This document shows, piece by piece, positions 19,501 through 30,508 of a DNA stretch of 32,106 nucleotides (position 1 is the first letter of the stretch; the number at the start of each line of letters is the position of its first letter). Origin of the DNA: Gnetum montanum (taxonomy: Eukaryota; Streptophyta; Gnetopsida; Gnetales; Gnetaceae). The notes below the pieces were generated by a model that saw only the letters and a program-made list of their open reading frames with translations, ran no database searches and was not told where the DNA came from. Location: NCBI GenBank assembly GCA_015680685.1, contig MNCI01004594.1, positions 180,346-212,451 on the forward strand. Direction: 5' to 3'. Made by a program: the position numbers and the translations under genes.

Positions 19501-21482
19501 GTTCTCATTATTTCGGATCTCTCCCTTTCCACTCAATCATGGGGGAGATGGCCACCTATGCTAATCATATGGGGTCCTCATTTCTTTTTCGATTTTTGTT
19601 TTACATGTTTTTGTCTTACACATTTTTGTTTTACAAATTTCTTTAACTTTTCTAAGTTTTTGTTTTACAAATTTCTTTAACTTTTCTTGTTTTTTGTTTT
19701 ACAACATCGTTATATTTTTTCCATTTTTTGTGTGTATGTGTGTGTTCCATCATGTAATTTTATCCCATAATAAGTGTTCGGAATGATGGTATGAACTGTT
19801 TTCATATTGATTGCTAATGTTTGGCTTTTACCTTTAAGTCACAATGTTGATACTAAGGTATGTTTCTTTTGATATGATAGGCAATGAGTTCACTTCATCC
19901 ATCCATCCACCAATTTCTATGGTTTCTCTCGGCTTGGAATGTATAGTCCCCTTCTAATAAGAACTTGAACAAATCGGTAACTGGGGATTTCTCAAACTAA
20001 GGAAGGACTCATCCATTGAAAAGGGTGTGACTTCAAGGGAACTTGATGCTTTTGTGTTTTTCATTCTCTTGGGTGCTGGAATGTTTCTTCTTGAGTTTTC
20101 TTACTGTTCCGATGTTACCCAATTATCGGAAGCTGAGACAATAAAAACAAGAAGTCTTTGCATGGTGTGGTTCTCATGCATAAAAATAAAAAACACAAAA
20201 AAGTGAGAATTCGAAGCACACCCCTTAGATGAATAAACTTGGGCTACAAGCACTGGTTATGGAACCTAAAGTGTTCCCTGTAACTAAGGCCCTTTTCACT
20301 TCCCATTCTCTCCTTTGTTTTGTCAAAATGGTGGTGGCTCTTGGAGAGTGCATTCTTGATGTCCAAGTGGATGGTTTAACCAAATGCGTTGATTCGAAGT
20401 CACTGGATGTGGTTAGTTTAAGGCTAGAGTTGGAATGAGATTTGCCAAGTCACATTAATCATCAAACACACAAGGGGCTGTACACCACCTTGTTCTTGGG
20501 ATTCCATTCCATTCTCTTCTCTCCATCCTTCTCTCCATTGTTCACCTCATTGCTAGTTGTATCATTAGTGTATATATTTTGGTTGATGCATTTTTTTCTT
20601 TATGATAAATTTTTGTGGTTAAGACTTTAACTCTTATTCCAAATGACATTCCCAGGGCCTACGGACTCTTTGAATGTGGGTTTGTCAGGGCATTAAGGGC
20701 ATGAGCTTGCTTTGGGGAGGACCCACTAACATTCCTATTTGGAGCATTAGTTAAATTATTTCCCTTAACATTTTGCAATTAATTTTATTTTGTTCCTTTC
20801 CATCTTGATATCCATTTCATCAATGCAATAGTTGTCCATTTTTATCTATCTTTCTTAATCCTTTTCTTTCTCCATTCTAACGCTACCTGAGGTTCGCGAT
20901 TAGTCATGGGGGTACGGGACCTGATTTTTTTCGATTTTCTCCTAGCCCTAAAATTTTTGATTTTCTTCCTAACCCCTACACCTTCAGTAGTCATCAATAC
21001 CATATTCCCAGATCCATATCAGCCATACCACAACCTAGCCAATTAGTTTACACCGAAGCAAAGTATCAATTACATGATGATTTAATTACCCTTGCTAATA
21101 TACGATTGTGTTGTGTGTGCAGATGGTGGACATGCAACAACGGATTGGATCTGGAGCAAACACTTGGAATGAAGCAGTGTTGAAGCAGCTATGCAAGGAG
21201 CAAGATCGATGACGTGCTTACGGATGGACAACAAAGGTGCAATCTTGGCATTGGCAGCAGTAACACTTCTTTCTCTTTCTCTTTCTCAGCTGCCAACTAA
21301 GGCCTGATGTCATTGTAATAAGGTGTTCACCCTTGTTGTCATGAACACCAATTTTGTCAAGTCTTGTAATAATGATCCGTTCACATGTCATCCCATTAGT
21401 TCTATTCCCCTCAATAATTCCATACCTTCCCGATATTATTATAAGGAACTCGAGCACGAGTTTTCATTCAATCAAGGGGGTA
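19501..21482 (+). other. element 2 region between pol deletion and 3' LTR
   Basis: This AT-rich non-coding stretch is homologous to 2300-4213 of element 1. It starts at the deletion junction near 19500 (AAATTTAAATAG then GTTCTCATTATTTC). No conserved frame is present. TTGTGTTGTGTGTGCAG followed by ATGG (about 21107-21126) resembles a splice acceptor and is shared with element 1 (about 3838-3857). The purine-rich AAGGGGG at 21474-21480 is the plus-strand primer site. Confidence 0.8.
21474..21482 (+). promoter_or_regulatory. polypurine tract of element 2
   Basis: AAGGGGG followed by TA lies immediately before the TG of the 3' LTR. Equivalents are GTGGGGG in element 1 and ATGTGGG (minus strand) in element 3. 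It would prime plus-strand DNA synthesis. Confidence 0.8.
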
Positions 21483-22464
21483 TGATGAGATGCGATATCG
21501 CATGCACCATGATATCACGTACACGATATCGCGGCCGTCGTGATATCGCGTCGTCCCCTGCGATATCGCATACACGATATCACAATCTACCACCAAATCT
21601 ATAAATAAGAGGCGACACTCCCTTCATTTCTCATCCTAGGATTAAAGTAGGGAAACTCTAGCAGTTTGATCACTCTGGAGATAGAATATTTTCCATGTGC
21701 CTGCAATAGGAGTCCCCAAGTGAATGGATCTTTGTTCAAGTAGCTTTGTACCTGAACGCAAGTTGTGTACAACAATAAAGATGAGCTTTGTGGATAAACC
21801 TTGTAGTGCATGGAATAGGATTTATTACTTGTTATTTATTACATGTTATTTATTACCTGCATTAGCGAGGCATGAGTACGACTTGATTACGAACATTGAT
21901 GAATGTGTACGACTAATCAAGGAATTGGCTGCTCATCGTGATTAGTCTCTCTCACCCTCAACTCCTAGAATGCGAGATGAGTATGACTTGATTATGAGTA
22001 TCTAAAAATGTGTATGGCTAGTCAAGGAATTGGCTGCTCATCATGTTTAGGCTAATCAGGTTCCTCAGTACGACCACTTCGAGCATGTGCATTACGTGTG
22101 GTGATCCCAGTAATGATTAGCATTTGGTAGCCACATTTGCATAGTTCAGGGTGTGTACGGTAAGTGGGAATAGATGCTATTTCTAGTTAATTTAGACTTA
22201 GTCCTTAGTTAGAGTTAGTTAGCTCTCTCAACCCTTCACCTTGATAGCATATGAGAAAAACGATAAAAGATCATAAAAATCATATACCTCGAACTTACTT
22301 AACTATACACTATGACAACAACAAGTAAGTTTGGGAAGACAATGAATGATTAACCCCAAGTGTTCCATGGGGCGTTTAGGCATTTAGTCTGTGGAGTTCG
22401 ACCGGATCGTGCATGCTACGCTCATTTCATATGGTTGAGTGTAGGGGTACCTCATCACTCATCA
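21483..22464 (+). repeat. 3' LTR of element 2
   Basis: This 982-bp LTR has the same ends as the 5' LTR. Six GATATC palindromes lie in U3 (about 21494-21585). The TATA box is at 21600. The poly(A) signal AATAAA is at 21774-21779. It is 35 bp longer than the 5' LTR, mainly because of extra GATATC units. Confidence 0.95.
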
Positions 22465-22469
22465 CCATG
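22465..22469. repeat. target-site duplication of element 2 (right)
   Basis: CCATG matches 15090-15094 exactly. Removing element 2 plus one CCATG restores continuous element 3 sequence. Confidence 0.93.
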
Positions 22470-24130
22470 CCACCAGACTTGATCCTTTCATAAATGCTCT
22501 AGTTCTAGTCCATTCTAGGTGCTTCCTCCAAGCATAGTCCATTGTTTGTATGATCACCATCCACACACACAACACAGTCACAAATGAGCAAGGATAGATA
22601 AACCAAAATGCAGTTGATACCTTGGCTCGATATGAAGCACATTGGCTAAGTTGTGGTTATGGCAAAAACTGGTTAGGAGATTTATCATAAGGGATACCCA
22701 AGGTGAAGGGGTTAGGAAAATAGTAAAATGGAGAAAATTGAAAAAATTTTGACAGGGCCCCCACGACTAAGAGCGAACCTCTGGTAGCTATAAGATGGAA
22801 AAATATGAGGAACAAGAAAGATGAGAAAAAATAATAATGGCAGTGCCAATAAAATGGATGTCATGGATGGGGATGAAACAAGAGATGATTGATTACAAGA
22901 AATGTTTAAGGAAAAGAACTTAACAATTGCACCAAAAAGGAATGCTAGTGGGTCCTCCCCAAAGTAGGCTCATGTTGTTTATGCCTTGACAAACCCACAA
23001 ACCAAAGAGTTTGTAGGCTCTAGGAATGTCATCTGGAAGCAAGAGTTAAAAAATTACCCATAAGAATTCACCAAAGAAAAAAAATGCATCAACCTAGAAC
23101 AAACTAATGATAAAATTGGGAATGAGGTGGAAAATGGGAAGAAAGATGGAGAGGAGAGAATGGAATGGAATCCCAAGAACAAGGTTGTGTAAAGCCCCTT
23201 GTGTATTTCATGGTTAAGATAACTATGTATAACTCATCCCAAATATAGACTCAAACCAACCACATTCAGTGACATTGCATCAATAGACTTGGCCAATCCA
23301 TCCTCTTGAGGCAACAAAAATGCTTCCACAAAGAGTGACCACCATTCCAAGGAGAGTGATATGGAGAAGCAGGAAGCGAGAAAGGGCCTTAGTTAGAGGG
23401 AACATTCAAGTATGGGTAACATGTCCTTCTAGTGCCATAACCAACACTTGTAGCCCATATTGCTTTATTATGTCTAAGGGGTATGCTTTGAATTCTCACC
23501 TTTTTCTCATTTTTTAATGTTTATGCATGAGAACCACACCATGCAAAGACTTATTTTTATTTACTCAACTTCCTAATATTTGAACAATGTTAGAATGGCA
23601 GAAAATCAAAAAAAAAAAAAAAAGCATCCAAGCACCCAAGAGAATGACCAACACCAATGCATCAAATACCCTTAAATTCACACCCTTTTCATCCTTTGAG
23701 TCTTTCATTGATTTGAAAAATACCCAGCCACCAATTCATTAACAAGTTTACCTAAAAAAAGGGACTATATAGTTCTAAGCCAAAAGAGACCATAGAGTTG
23801 TATGGATGAGTGGGCAACATGGACTCATTGCCTATTTTACTGAAAGAACCATACCTTAATATCAGCATCATAATTCAAAGGTAAAAACCAAACATTAGCA
23901 ATCAATATGATATAATTTAATCCACCATCATGAGCACTTATTAGATGACGAATAAAAGTAAATCAAGCAAACAAAAAAATAGTAAAAACATGAATGATGG
24001 TGTAAAAAAAAAATAAGAAAAGTTGAAAGAATGTGTAAAACAAAAAATATTTAAAACAAAAATGTGTAAAAAAAAATTCAAAAAGAACTAAGGGCCTAGA
24101 ACGGTTAGCATAGGTAGCCATCTCCCCCAC
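22470..24130 (-). other. element 3, inner part of 3' non-coding region
   Basis: The reverse complement aligns with about 2330-3900 of element 1 and 19520-21190 of element 2. No conserved coding frame is visible. The short frame at 23320-23517 on the plus strand is not matched in the other copies. Homopolymer A runs lie near 23608-23623 and 24006-24073. Confidence 0.8.
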
Positions 24131-25310
24131 AACTAAGTTGGAAGGAAGAGATTTGAAATAGTGAGCAGGGTTGTCCTAACCTCCTAGAAAGGTTTGGTTT
24201 GTTGCATGTTAACCAAAAGTTTCTTATCCAGGCTCTTAGGTTTGTATATTGTCATAGCCCCTGAAGGAAAAGTTGCATAAATAATATAAGGTCCTTTCCA
24301 CAGTGTTTGAAATTTAGTACGTTGTGGCACATGTGTGGGATTCTAGTAGAGAACCTTATCTCCTGGCTGATATTTAAGTTTCCTAATTCTTAGCTCATGA
24401 CGTTGTTTATTGAAGGCCTTATGCAATTCGTTAGATGATAGGGAAACTAATTGGTTTTCATCTAGCAAGTTAAGGGTTACTAACCATTGTTTCTATGCTA
24501 GATCAAGGTCAAGGTTGAGCTCACATGCTGTGGATAGTGTACAGAGCTCAATTTGAATGGGAAGAGTTGGTAATTTAATATACACTAACTCATAGGGAGA
24601 GTAGCCTATAGGGAGTTTCCATGTGGAGTAGTATGCCCAAAGAGCATCATTTAGTTTAGTGCTCCAATCTTGCCTAAAATTGCTAATGGCTGTTGTTAAT
24701 ATCTTTGTAATCTTCCTATTGGTGACTTCTTCTTGACTATTCGCTTGGGGGTGGTATGGTGTAGTTAATTTATGCTCAATCCCTAAGCATTACATTAATT
24801 TCCAAAAAGTTGCACTTATGAAGTGTGTACCATTATCTGTAATAAGTGCATGTGAAACACCAAACTTATTTATGATTTGTTGTTGAACAAATCATGTAGC
24901 TATAGATGATGTACAATCTTTAACAATAGCTTCTTTGGCCCATTTTTCTAGGTAATCAATGGCAAAAATAATATAAGCTTTTCCATTGGACATTGGTGTA
25001 ATCGGCTCCATAAAATCAATTTCCAAAATTTTGAAGGGTTCTAATGGTTGAATCCATTGTTGTAGACCCTCCATTTTAGCAGTCATTCCCCCATCATGTT
25101 GATAGTGCTCACAAGATTGGACAAAACGATGGATATCCCAAAATAATGTAGGCCAATAATATCTTGCAAGCAGGATCTTGATGGTCATTCATCTCCCAAT
25201 GTAATGACCCCTACAAGGACCCTCATGAGCATCTTGGAGAACTCACAGTTGATCTATATTGGGAACACACCATTGAACCAAGCCATCAGGATACACTTTG
25301 TAAAGTTTCC
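24131..25310 (-). pseudogene. integrase of element 3, broken
   Basis: Zinc-binding part: HEGPCRGHY (near 25220), then YYWPTLFWDI and QSCEHYQ, where the second Cys of the usual CxxC is Tyr. Catalytic core: LEIDFME (Asp codon about 25015-25017), ITDNGTHF (Asp 24835-24837) and SQEEV (Glu 24727-24729), the last two 35 residues apart as in D,D-35-E. It continues with DALWAYYSTWKLPIGYSPY and YQPGDKVLY, ending in the GPY/F-like LWKGPYIIY (about 24280-24305). Multiple stops occur (for example TGA in TSSIAT-FVQQ near 24890, and one after the linker). The integrase of element 1 is close in sequence. It is not functional. Confidence 0.88.
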
Positions 25311-25347
25311 CATTTATCTCCATAAAGTACTTGGCTTAGTGAAGAAA

Positions 25348-25990
25348 CTATTTTTTCTTCTTAAGGTTTAACTCTTGTGGTGTTTGTTGGGTGAGGAGAT
25401 AGGTAAGAATGCTACTATACCAGTTTGTCTCCATGGGTGATTGATTATTCACTACACCAGCAAAGAGGAATTCATTAGTGAAATTATTAGAAATTGGATA
25501 CTCATCCTCTTTGTTATCCCATCTCAACCAAGATAAATGATTAGAAACTACATTCTCAGTGCCCTTGTAATCGATCATCGTTAAATCAAACTCTTGTAAG
25601 ATTACAAGCCATCGCATGATACCAGGACTTACCATTGGCTTATTCATGAAGAACCAAATTGCACTCTGATCTATCTATATATATACTTTATATCCCAATA
25701 CATAGTGTCCAAACTTTTCTAGTGCAAACACTACAGTCATTAATTGTTTCTCTGTGGTAGTGTAGTTAAGTTGTGCACTAGCGATACATCTACTTGCATA
25801 GTGGATGTAATAATGACACTTCTGGTCATCTAACTATGTAAGTACAGCTCCTAAAGCATAGTTGGACATGTTAGTCATGATATGGAATTGTTTGGACCAG
25901 TCAAGAGCTTGTAGAATGGGTGTTTCTACTAGCTTTTGTTTTAGATTTTGGAAAGCTAATTCACATTCCCTGGCCCACTTGAAAGGTACA
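25348..25990 (-). pseudogene. RNase H of element 3, broken
   Basis: This follows the reverse transcriptase. Recognisable pieces: FKWARECELAFQNLKQKL (connection), NYALGAVLT (where the catalytic Asp of the usual CDASDYAVGA block is Asn), ASAQLNYTTTEKQL with the conserved Glu, a VYTDH-like segment degraded to YI-IDQSA, RWLVILQEFDLTMIDYKG, and NVVSNHLSWL (GTEN..ADHLSRL equivalent). The domain would degrade the RNA template. Stops and loss of the first Asp rule out activity. Confidence 0.85.
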
Positions 25991-26850
25991 TCCTTTCTCA
26001 TTAATTCCACCAATGGTTTGGAAACCTTTGAAAAGTTATCAATAAATCTCCTATAGTAGCCAGTATGTCCAAGGAATTACCAAATATCTTTGAAAATTTT
26101 TGGTTGATGGGTAATTCCTTAGATAATTTCGATTTTCTCGCGGTCTACCTCTATCCCTGTGTGTGAGATTTTGTGCCCTAGTACTACACCTTCTTGGACC
26201 ATCAAATGGATTTTCTACCAGTTGAGCCTCAAATTAGTTTCTACACATCTTTTTAACACTTGCTCTAACCAATCCAAGGCTTGATCAAAGTTTTCTCCAT
26301 AAGTGGAGAAGTCATCCATAAAGATCTCCATGCCATTCCCTATTTACTGTTGGGATATGCTTAAAACTAGTCATTGAAATGTTGCAGGGGTATTGCACAA
26401 GACAAACGACATTTTTTTATATGTGAATGCTCCCCATGGACTAGTGAACATAGTCTTGGCTTGGTCTTCTGGGGCTATTTGTATTTGGTTATATTTGCTA
26501 TATCCATCTAGAAAATTGTAATAGCGATGCCCTACAATGGTGCCTAAGACTTAGTCAAAAAATGGCAATGGAAAGTGCTCTTTGAATGTTGCCATATTTA
26601 GTAGCCTAAAATCTATGCACACCCTCCATTTTCATCCCTTTTTAGGCACAATAACTAAGGGGCTAACCCATTCACTATCAACAATGGGGTATATGAACCC
26701 AACCTTGAGAAGTTGTTTGATTTCTTCCTTGACTACTTGCTTCAACTTTGGGTTCAAACACATCTTCGGTTGTCCTCGAGGCTTCATGGAGGGGTCGGTG
26801 TAAATCCTATGTTAGCATATCCTAGGATCTATTAAAATTAATTTAGGATA
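25991..26850 (-). pseudogene. reverse transcriptase of element 3, broken
   Basis: RNA-dependent DNA polymerase of the Ty3/gypsy type. Motifs in order on the minus strand: KEEIKQLLKVGFIYPI (about 26750-26700), SEWVSPLVIVPKKG, WRVCIDFRLLN (about 26620), KEHFPLPF, YYNFLDGYSKYNQI (about 26520), TMFTSPWGAFTYKKMSF, the FMDD catalytic box at 26311-26322 (a YxDD variant), KRCVETNLRLNW, GVVLGHKIS and FLGHTGYYRRFI (about 26050). Both Asp residues of FMDD are kept, but stops and frame changes break the gene. No copy of this domain survives in elements 1 or 2 of the window. Confidence 0.9.
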
Positions 26851-27194
26851 TGACCAAGAAAATGCTTTTGACCATCTATTGATTACATTTAGTAGTTCTT
26901 CTTTTTATTCAGGAGCAAGCTTAGCATTGATAATTACTGGTTTTTCATTTTTAAGGAATGTGTATTCCATATTGGCAGGCAATGTTTCAGCTCAAGGGGC
27001 TCCTACTTAAATTTATCAGGGATTTCCAACTTTCCTTAGTTGATATTTTCAAGGTTAAGACTTGGAAGTTGGTGGTGGACTTGCTCTAATGCATCTATGC
27101 TATCGATGTAAGCATACATCAAACCCTCAGTTAGTTCCATGCATATGAGTCAACTGCTTTCTTGGTCAGCTATCAGCCACTGGGTGTCTTCCTA

Positions 27195-27740
27195 TCATGT
27201 GGCTACTACATATAGGCATCTTTGTATGTTGATCACTTGTGCACACTGATTGCATGTAGGCAATGTTAAACTTTTTACAAACCATGACCTCTGCACATAA
27301 TTACACTCTATGTCACTATATGTGATGCATGGAACTTTCTTCTTCTTGATCTTTCTGAATTTGTTTTCCTTTGATATTTCTAGGGAAAGATCATGGATTC
27401 CTAAGCATGCATCGACTGTGCTTAGCCATGCTCTTCCCATTATGATTGGGAAGTCTCCCTTACTGTTGTTCACCTAAATCACTAGGAAATCAACTAGGTA
27501 CAACCACCCACAAAAAATGGTAACAATGTCCTCCAGTAGTCCCAATGGGATAGTGATGGACTGGTTAGCCAACTCTAGATGAATGTTGTTTTTTTTCAAT
27601 GGAGGTAGGTTCCAAGCCTTGTATATTTCTTGAGAAATCAATTTGACACCGAAACTTGAATCCAAAAGAGCCTTGCATAGCGCATTTCTAGGGATTTATA
27701 AGTAAATCAGAGGACTCCCAGGATTAGAGAATTTTCTGGG
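27195..27740 (-). pseudogene. retropepsin-like protease of element 3, broken
   Basis: NPGSPLIYL (about 27726-27700) leads to a core reading ALLDSSFGVKLIS (about 27677-27640), where the Asp-Leu-Gly of element 2 has become Asp-Ser-Ser. NNIHLELANQSITIPLGLLEDI, DFLVI and IIMGRAWLS (about 27441-27415) follow. A frame break and stop lie near 27473. The homologue in element 2 is at 18811-19230. A short spacer (26851-27194) links it to reverse transcriptase and shows no motif. Confidence 0.82.
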
Positions 27741-28439
27741 AAGGTGGCGAGCTTTGATCCAATCGGTGACGACATGTGTTAGGATAACCATATACATTGA
27801 GTGTGGTGGTTGAGTTGAAGGAGGCTCTGAAGTTTTGATTGATACTGAGGCATTTAAGGAATCAACCACTTGTGATTGCAAGGGCTTGGTTGGACTATTG
27901 GTTCCAAAGAAAGGTCTTTTCTTCATGTGGTTGTTGGAACCAATAGTAGGTTAAGAGTTAACAGCCCTTGTGGCATTACGTTGCTACGGCTAGGTAAGGA
28001 TTTCACCTTGCATAGCTGGAGTAGGTGGTAGTGGAGCTATTGGTGGAAGAGATGTGGCTAGATAAGAATGATGATATGCTTGCAGAATATCACCCCTAGA
28101 AGAGGGAGTCCCATAATATTCTTGGGCTTGGTAATGAGGTTGAGAAGTGATGTGACCAGTAGAGTCATGTGGGGAGATAGGTTGTTACATGTAATATCCA
28201 TATGGGTCAGGTTGCCGATAAGGATACTATTACCTTTGTGGTGGAATTCCCCATGATTTCAGGGGCTACCACTATTGATATTGCTCAATTGGTTGTGGTG
28301 GAGTTCCACTTGGATAATACTTTAAGGGTTGGTGGAATAATCTTGTGTTACCTTGGAGGTAAGGTAACCTTTAGGGTGCTTGTCGTTTGTTCAATAGTGG
28401 GTTGAGTGCATACACCCCAGACTCTTGCAAATGTGAGAT

Positions 28440-29885
28440 TATAGGTCAACATCCCTTAGCATGGTCATATTAACATATTTCACATCCACTATCATTTTCT
28501 ATTTCTGACTCCACAACCTCTTTAATGATGGAAACTTTTCCCTTACCCTTACTACGTGCATGTTCAGCTTCTCTACTTTTTCTTTTTTCGTGATCACTAC
28601 ATTGCTCTCTAGACTCTTTTACTATTTTAAGAACATATTGAAATTTATTGTCTAGGAAATCCCACATTTGGTCTACCTTTGTTGATGCTTCTAATTTCAA
28701 CTTTTGTATAGGAAAAGTTTTCCTATTCACCATCTCTTCGAGTGGTGGCTCTTCTTCATCATCAAAAAATATTACTTCCCTCTTCTGAAGGGAAGGATCT
28801 CAGTTATACTCTTCCACACTTTCTCTCTACCATAGCTTATCTTCTTCCTTAGCAACTTGCTCTAATAGTCTTTGAATTTGATGGGACGTAAGCTTAGATA
28901 GTCTTCCTTGGGCATAAGTCCCAAGGGTTCTACTCGTTTCATGCCTAAGCCCATCCATGAGATGGTGCAATTGATCCCTTTATAAATAACCATGGCTAGG
29001 ACAATGGTGTAACAGTGCATAATATCAGCCCATGGAAGCATACAAAGGTTCATGTCCTCCTTGTTTCTAGCCTTTCATTTACTTTTGCAAGTTAGACACT
29101 TGGGAGTACATTTGGTACTTGTCATTAAATAGTTCTAACATAGTACTCCACCTACGAATGGATTTCAATTCTAAGGATCGGTACCAACTTTCTGCTTCTT
29201 TAACTAATGTCTATGGGAACAACTTAAGTTTTTCCATTCGTTCTCTATGTTCTATAAGGCACACACATCATGGAATTCTTGTAAATGATTTTGAGGATTA
29301 GCATTGTATCCCCCTTCAAATCATGGGATGTTGTTCATATCTAATCTCCTGATCCTACTATCTTTCTGATCCCTTGTTGGAATTCTAATAACCTTAGTTA
29401 TGTCCAACATACTTTGAATAGAAAGGAGGGGTTCAGTGTGATCATCTCATCCATGGCATCTATGGTGCCTACATTGTGCCCTACTCTCCCTTCTTCTATG
29501 TTATGACTATCTAGAGTGGCCTCGTCCCCTTTCCTGGCTATTTCGTCTATGACTTCCACTTTGCCTACCTTTATCCCCATGGTATTTTTCTTTATGACCA
29601 CATCCAAATATTGAAGGAGAGGGTAAAGGAGATGATGAAGGTGAAGAAGAAGGTGAACCATCACCATGATGGTATCTGCTATCTTTTCTTCAGCAGTCAC
29701 AGCCTCAATCGCCATTACGATCAGAATGTCCACCTTTATCATGAGTTCATGTTCCTTTTTTGGATCCTTTGTGCCCATGGGTATTAGAACCTAGGTTATG
29801 AATAGTGGAATGAAGGTTCTGATACACAACCCCTTTGCCAAAGTCAAGGGAAGGAACATCATTATGTGGATGATTACCTGAGGTA
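28440..29885 (-). pseudogene. gag of element 3, 5'-truncated and broken
   Basis: This is homologous to gag of element 2. On the minus strand: charged His/Lys/Glu region (29778-29420), capsid segment with FEGGY, NPQNHLQEFHDVCAL (about 29320-29260) and NLCMLPWADIMHCY (about 29051-29010), the Glu/Lys-rich region KRKSREAEHARSKGKGK (about 28590-28540), and a decayed knuckle CEIC (about 28482-28471). The N-terminal part and the start codon are missing because the deletion joins gag directly to LTR sequence at about 29886. Several stops and frameshifts are present. Confidence 0.83.
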
Positions 29886-30503
29886 GTTCTAACTAATCCC
29901 AACACCAGCATTCGTTCCCACTTTGCGTACACATCCTAAACTAGTGCAACACTACTGGGATTACCAAATGCTAATTGCTACTGGGTTACCAAGCATTACA
30001 CACATGCTCAAAGTGGTTGTGCTTGTGTAATTTAATGATTTTTTAATTGATCAAAATGAATTGTTGTGCTAATAATAGAAATGTAAAGTGTATAAAATAA
30101 AATAAACTAAAATAAATGCATAAGAAAATAAAATAAAAGAAATGTGTAAGAAAACAACTCTCAAGTGCTGCAAGGATGAATTGAAGAGCTCATCTTTATT
30201 TCCATACACAAGGTGTGCTTAGGTACACAATCATCAAATAAATATCCATCCACACTTAGACCTCCTGCTATGGGCACTTGAAAAATACTATAACTTTCAA
30301 ACAGACTACAAGACTTTCACTAGTTAGCTGCTAAAAGACTTCCTTCTCAATTGTGTGCTCGGGAACTGTATTTATAGGCTTGGGAGCAACTACTCTAATA
30401 ATTAGAGTAACCGCTCTAATAATTAGAATAACTGCTAAAGTAACTACTAGAGTAACCACTCTAACAATTAGAGTAGCCGCTAGAGTAACCACTCTAACAA
30501 TCA
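29886..30503 (-). repeat. truncated 5' LTR of element 3
   Basis: This aligns with 14117-14776 of the 3' LTR. The outer end is marked by the GCAAT duplication. The TATA box (ATTTATA on plus) is at 30370-30376, and the U3 array at 30386-30500. The inner 270 bp or so (equivalent to 13839-14116), the primer site and gag start are deleted. The junction AGTTCTAACTA occurs at the matching place in the intact LTR. The outer TGATGAG is mutated (TGATTGT). Confidence 0.88.
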
Positions 30504-30508
30504 GCAAT
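30504..30508. repeat. target-site duplication of element 3 (right)
   Basis: GCAAT matches 13834-13838. Confidence 0.88.

Larger units (their letters stand above)
15095..22464 (+). mobile_element. element 2: pol-deleted Ty3/gypsy retrotransposon nested in element 3
   Basis: This 7.37-kb element has two complete LTRs, a tRNA-Asp primer site, gag, protease and the 3' non-coding region, flanked by perfect CCATG duplications. Reverse transcriptase, RNase H and integrase are missing: sequence homologous to the protease tail (up to about 19500) runs straight into sequence homologous to the end of integrase. Compared with element 3 about 2.8 kb is gone. The LTRs differ at 23 of about 245 bases counted by eye downstream of the TATA box, so the insertion is old. 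It could only have moved with enzymes supplied by relatives, if the deletion preceded insertion. Confidence 0.95.
13839..30503 (-). mobile_element. element 3: Ty3/gypsy LTR retrotransposon, host of element 2
   Basis: This minus-strand element is bounded by LTR ends and GCAAT duplications. Reading leftward from 30503: a truncated 5' LTR (30503-29886), gag, protease, reverse transcriptase, RNase H, integrase, a 3' non-coding region split by element 2, and a complete 3' LTR (14776-13839). Without element 2 the element would be about 9.3 kb. Domain order protease-RT-RNase H-integrase is diagnostic of Ty3/gypsy, and the sequence style is Athila/Tat-like. A deletion removed the inner third of the 5' LTR, the primer site and the start of gag. 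All genes carry stops or frameshifts. Confidence 0.93.

Noticed and set aside
26582-26803. 73-codon plus-strand frame
   Set aside because: Antisense shadow of the reverse transcriptase of element 3.
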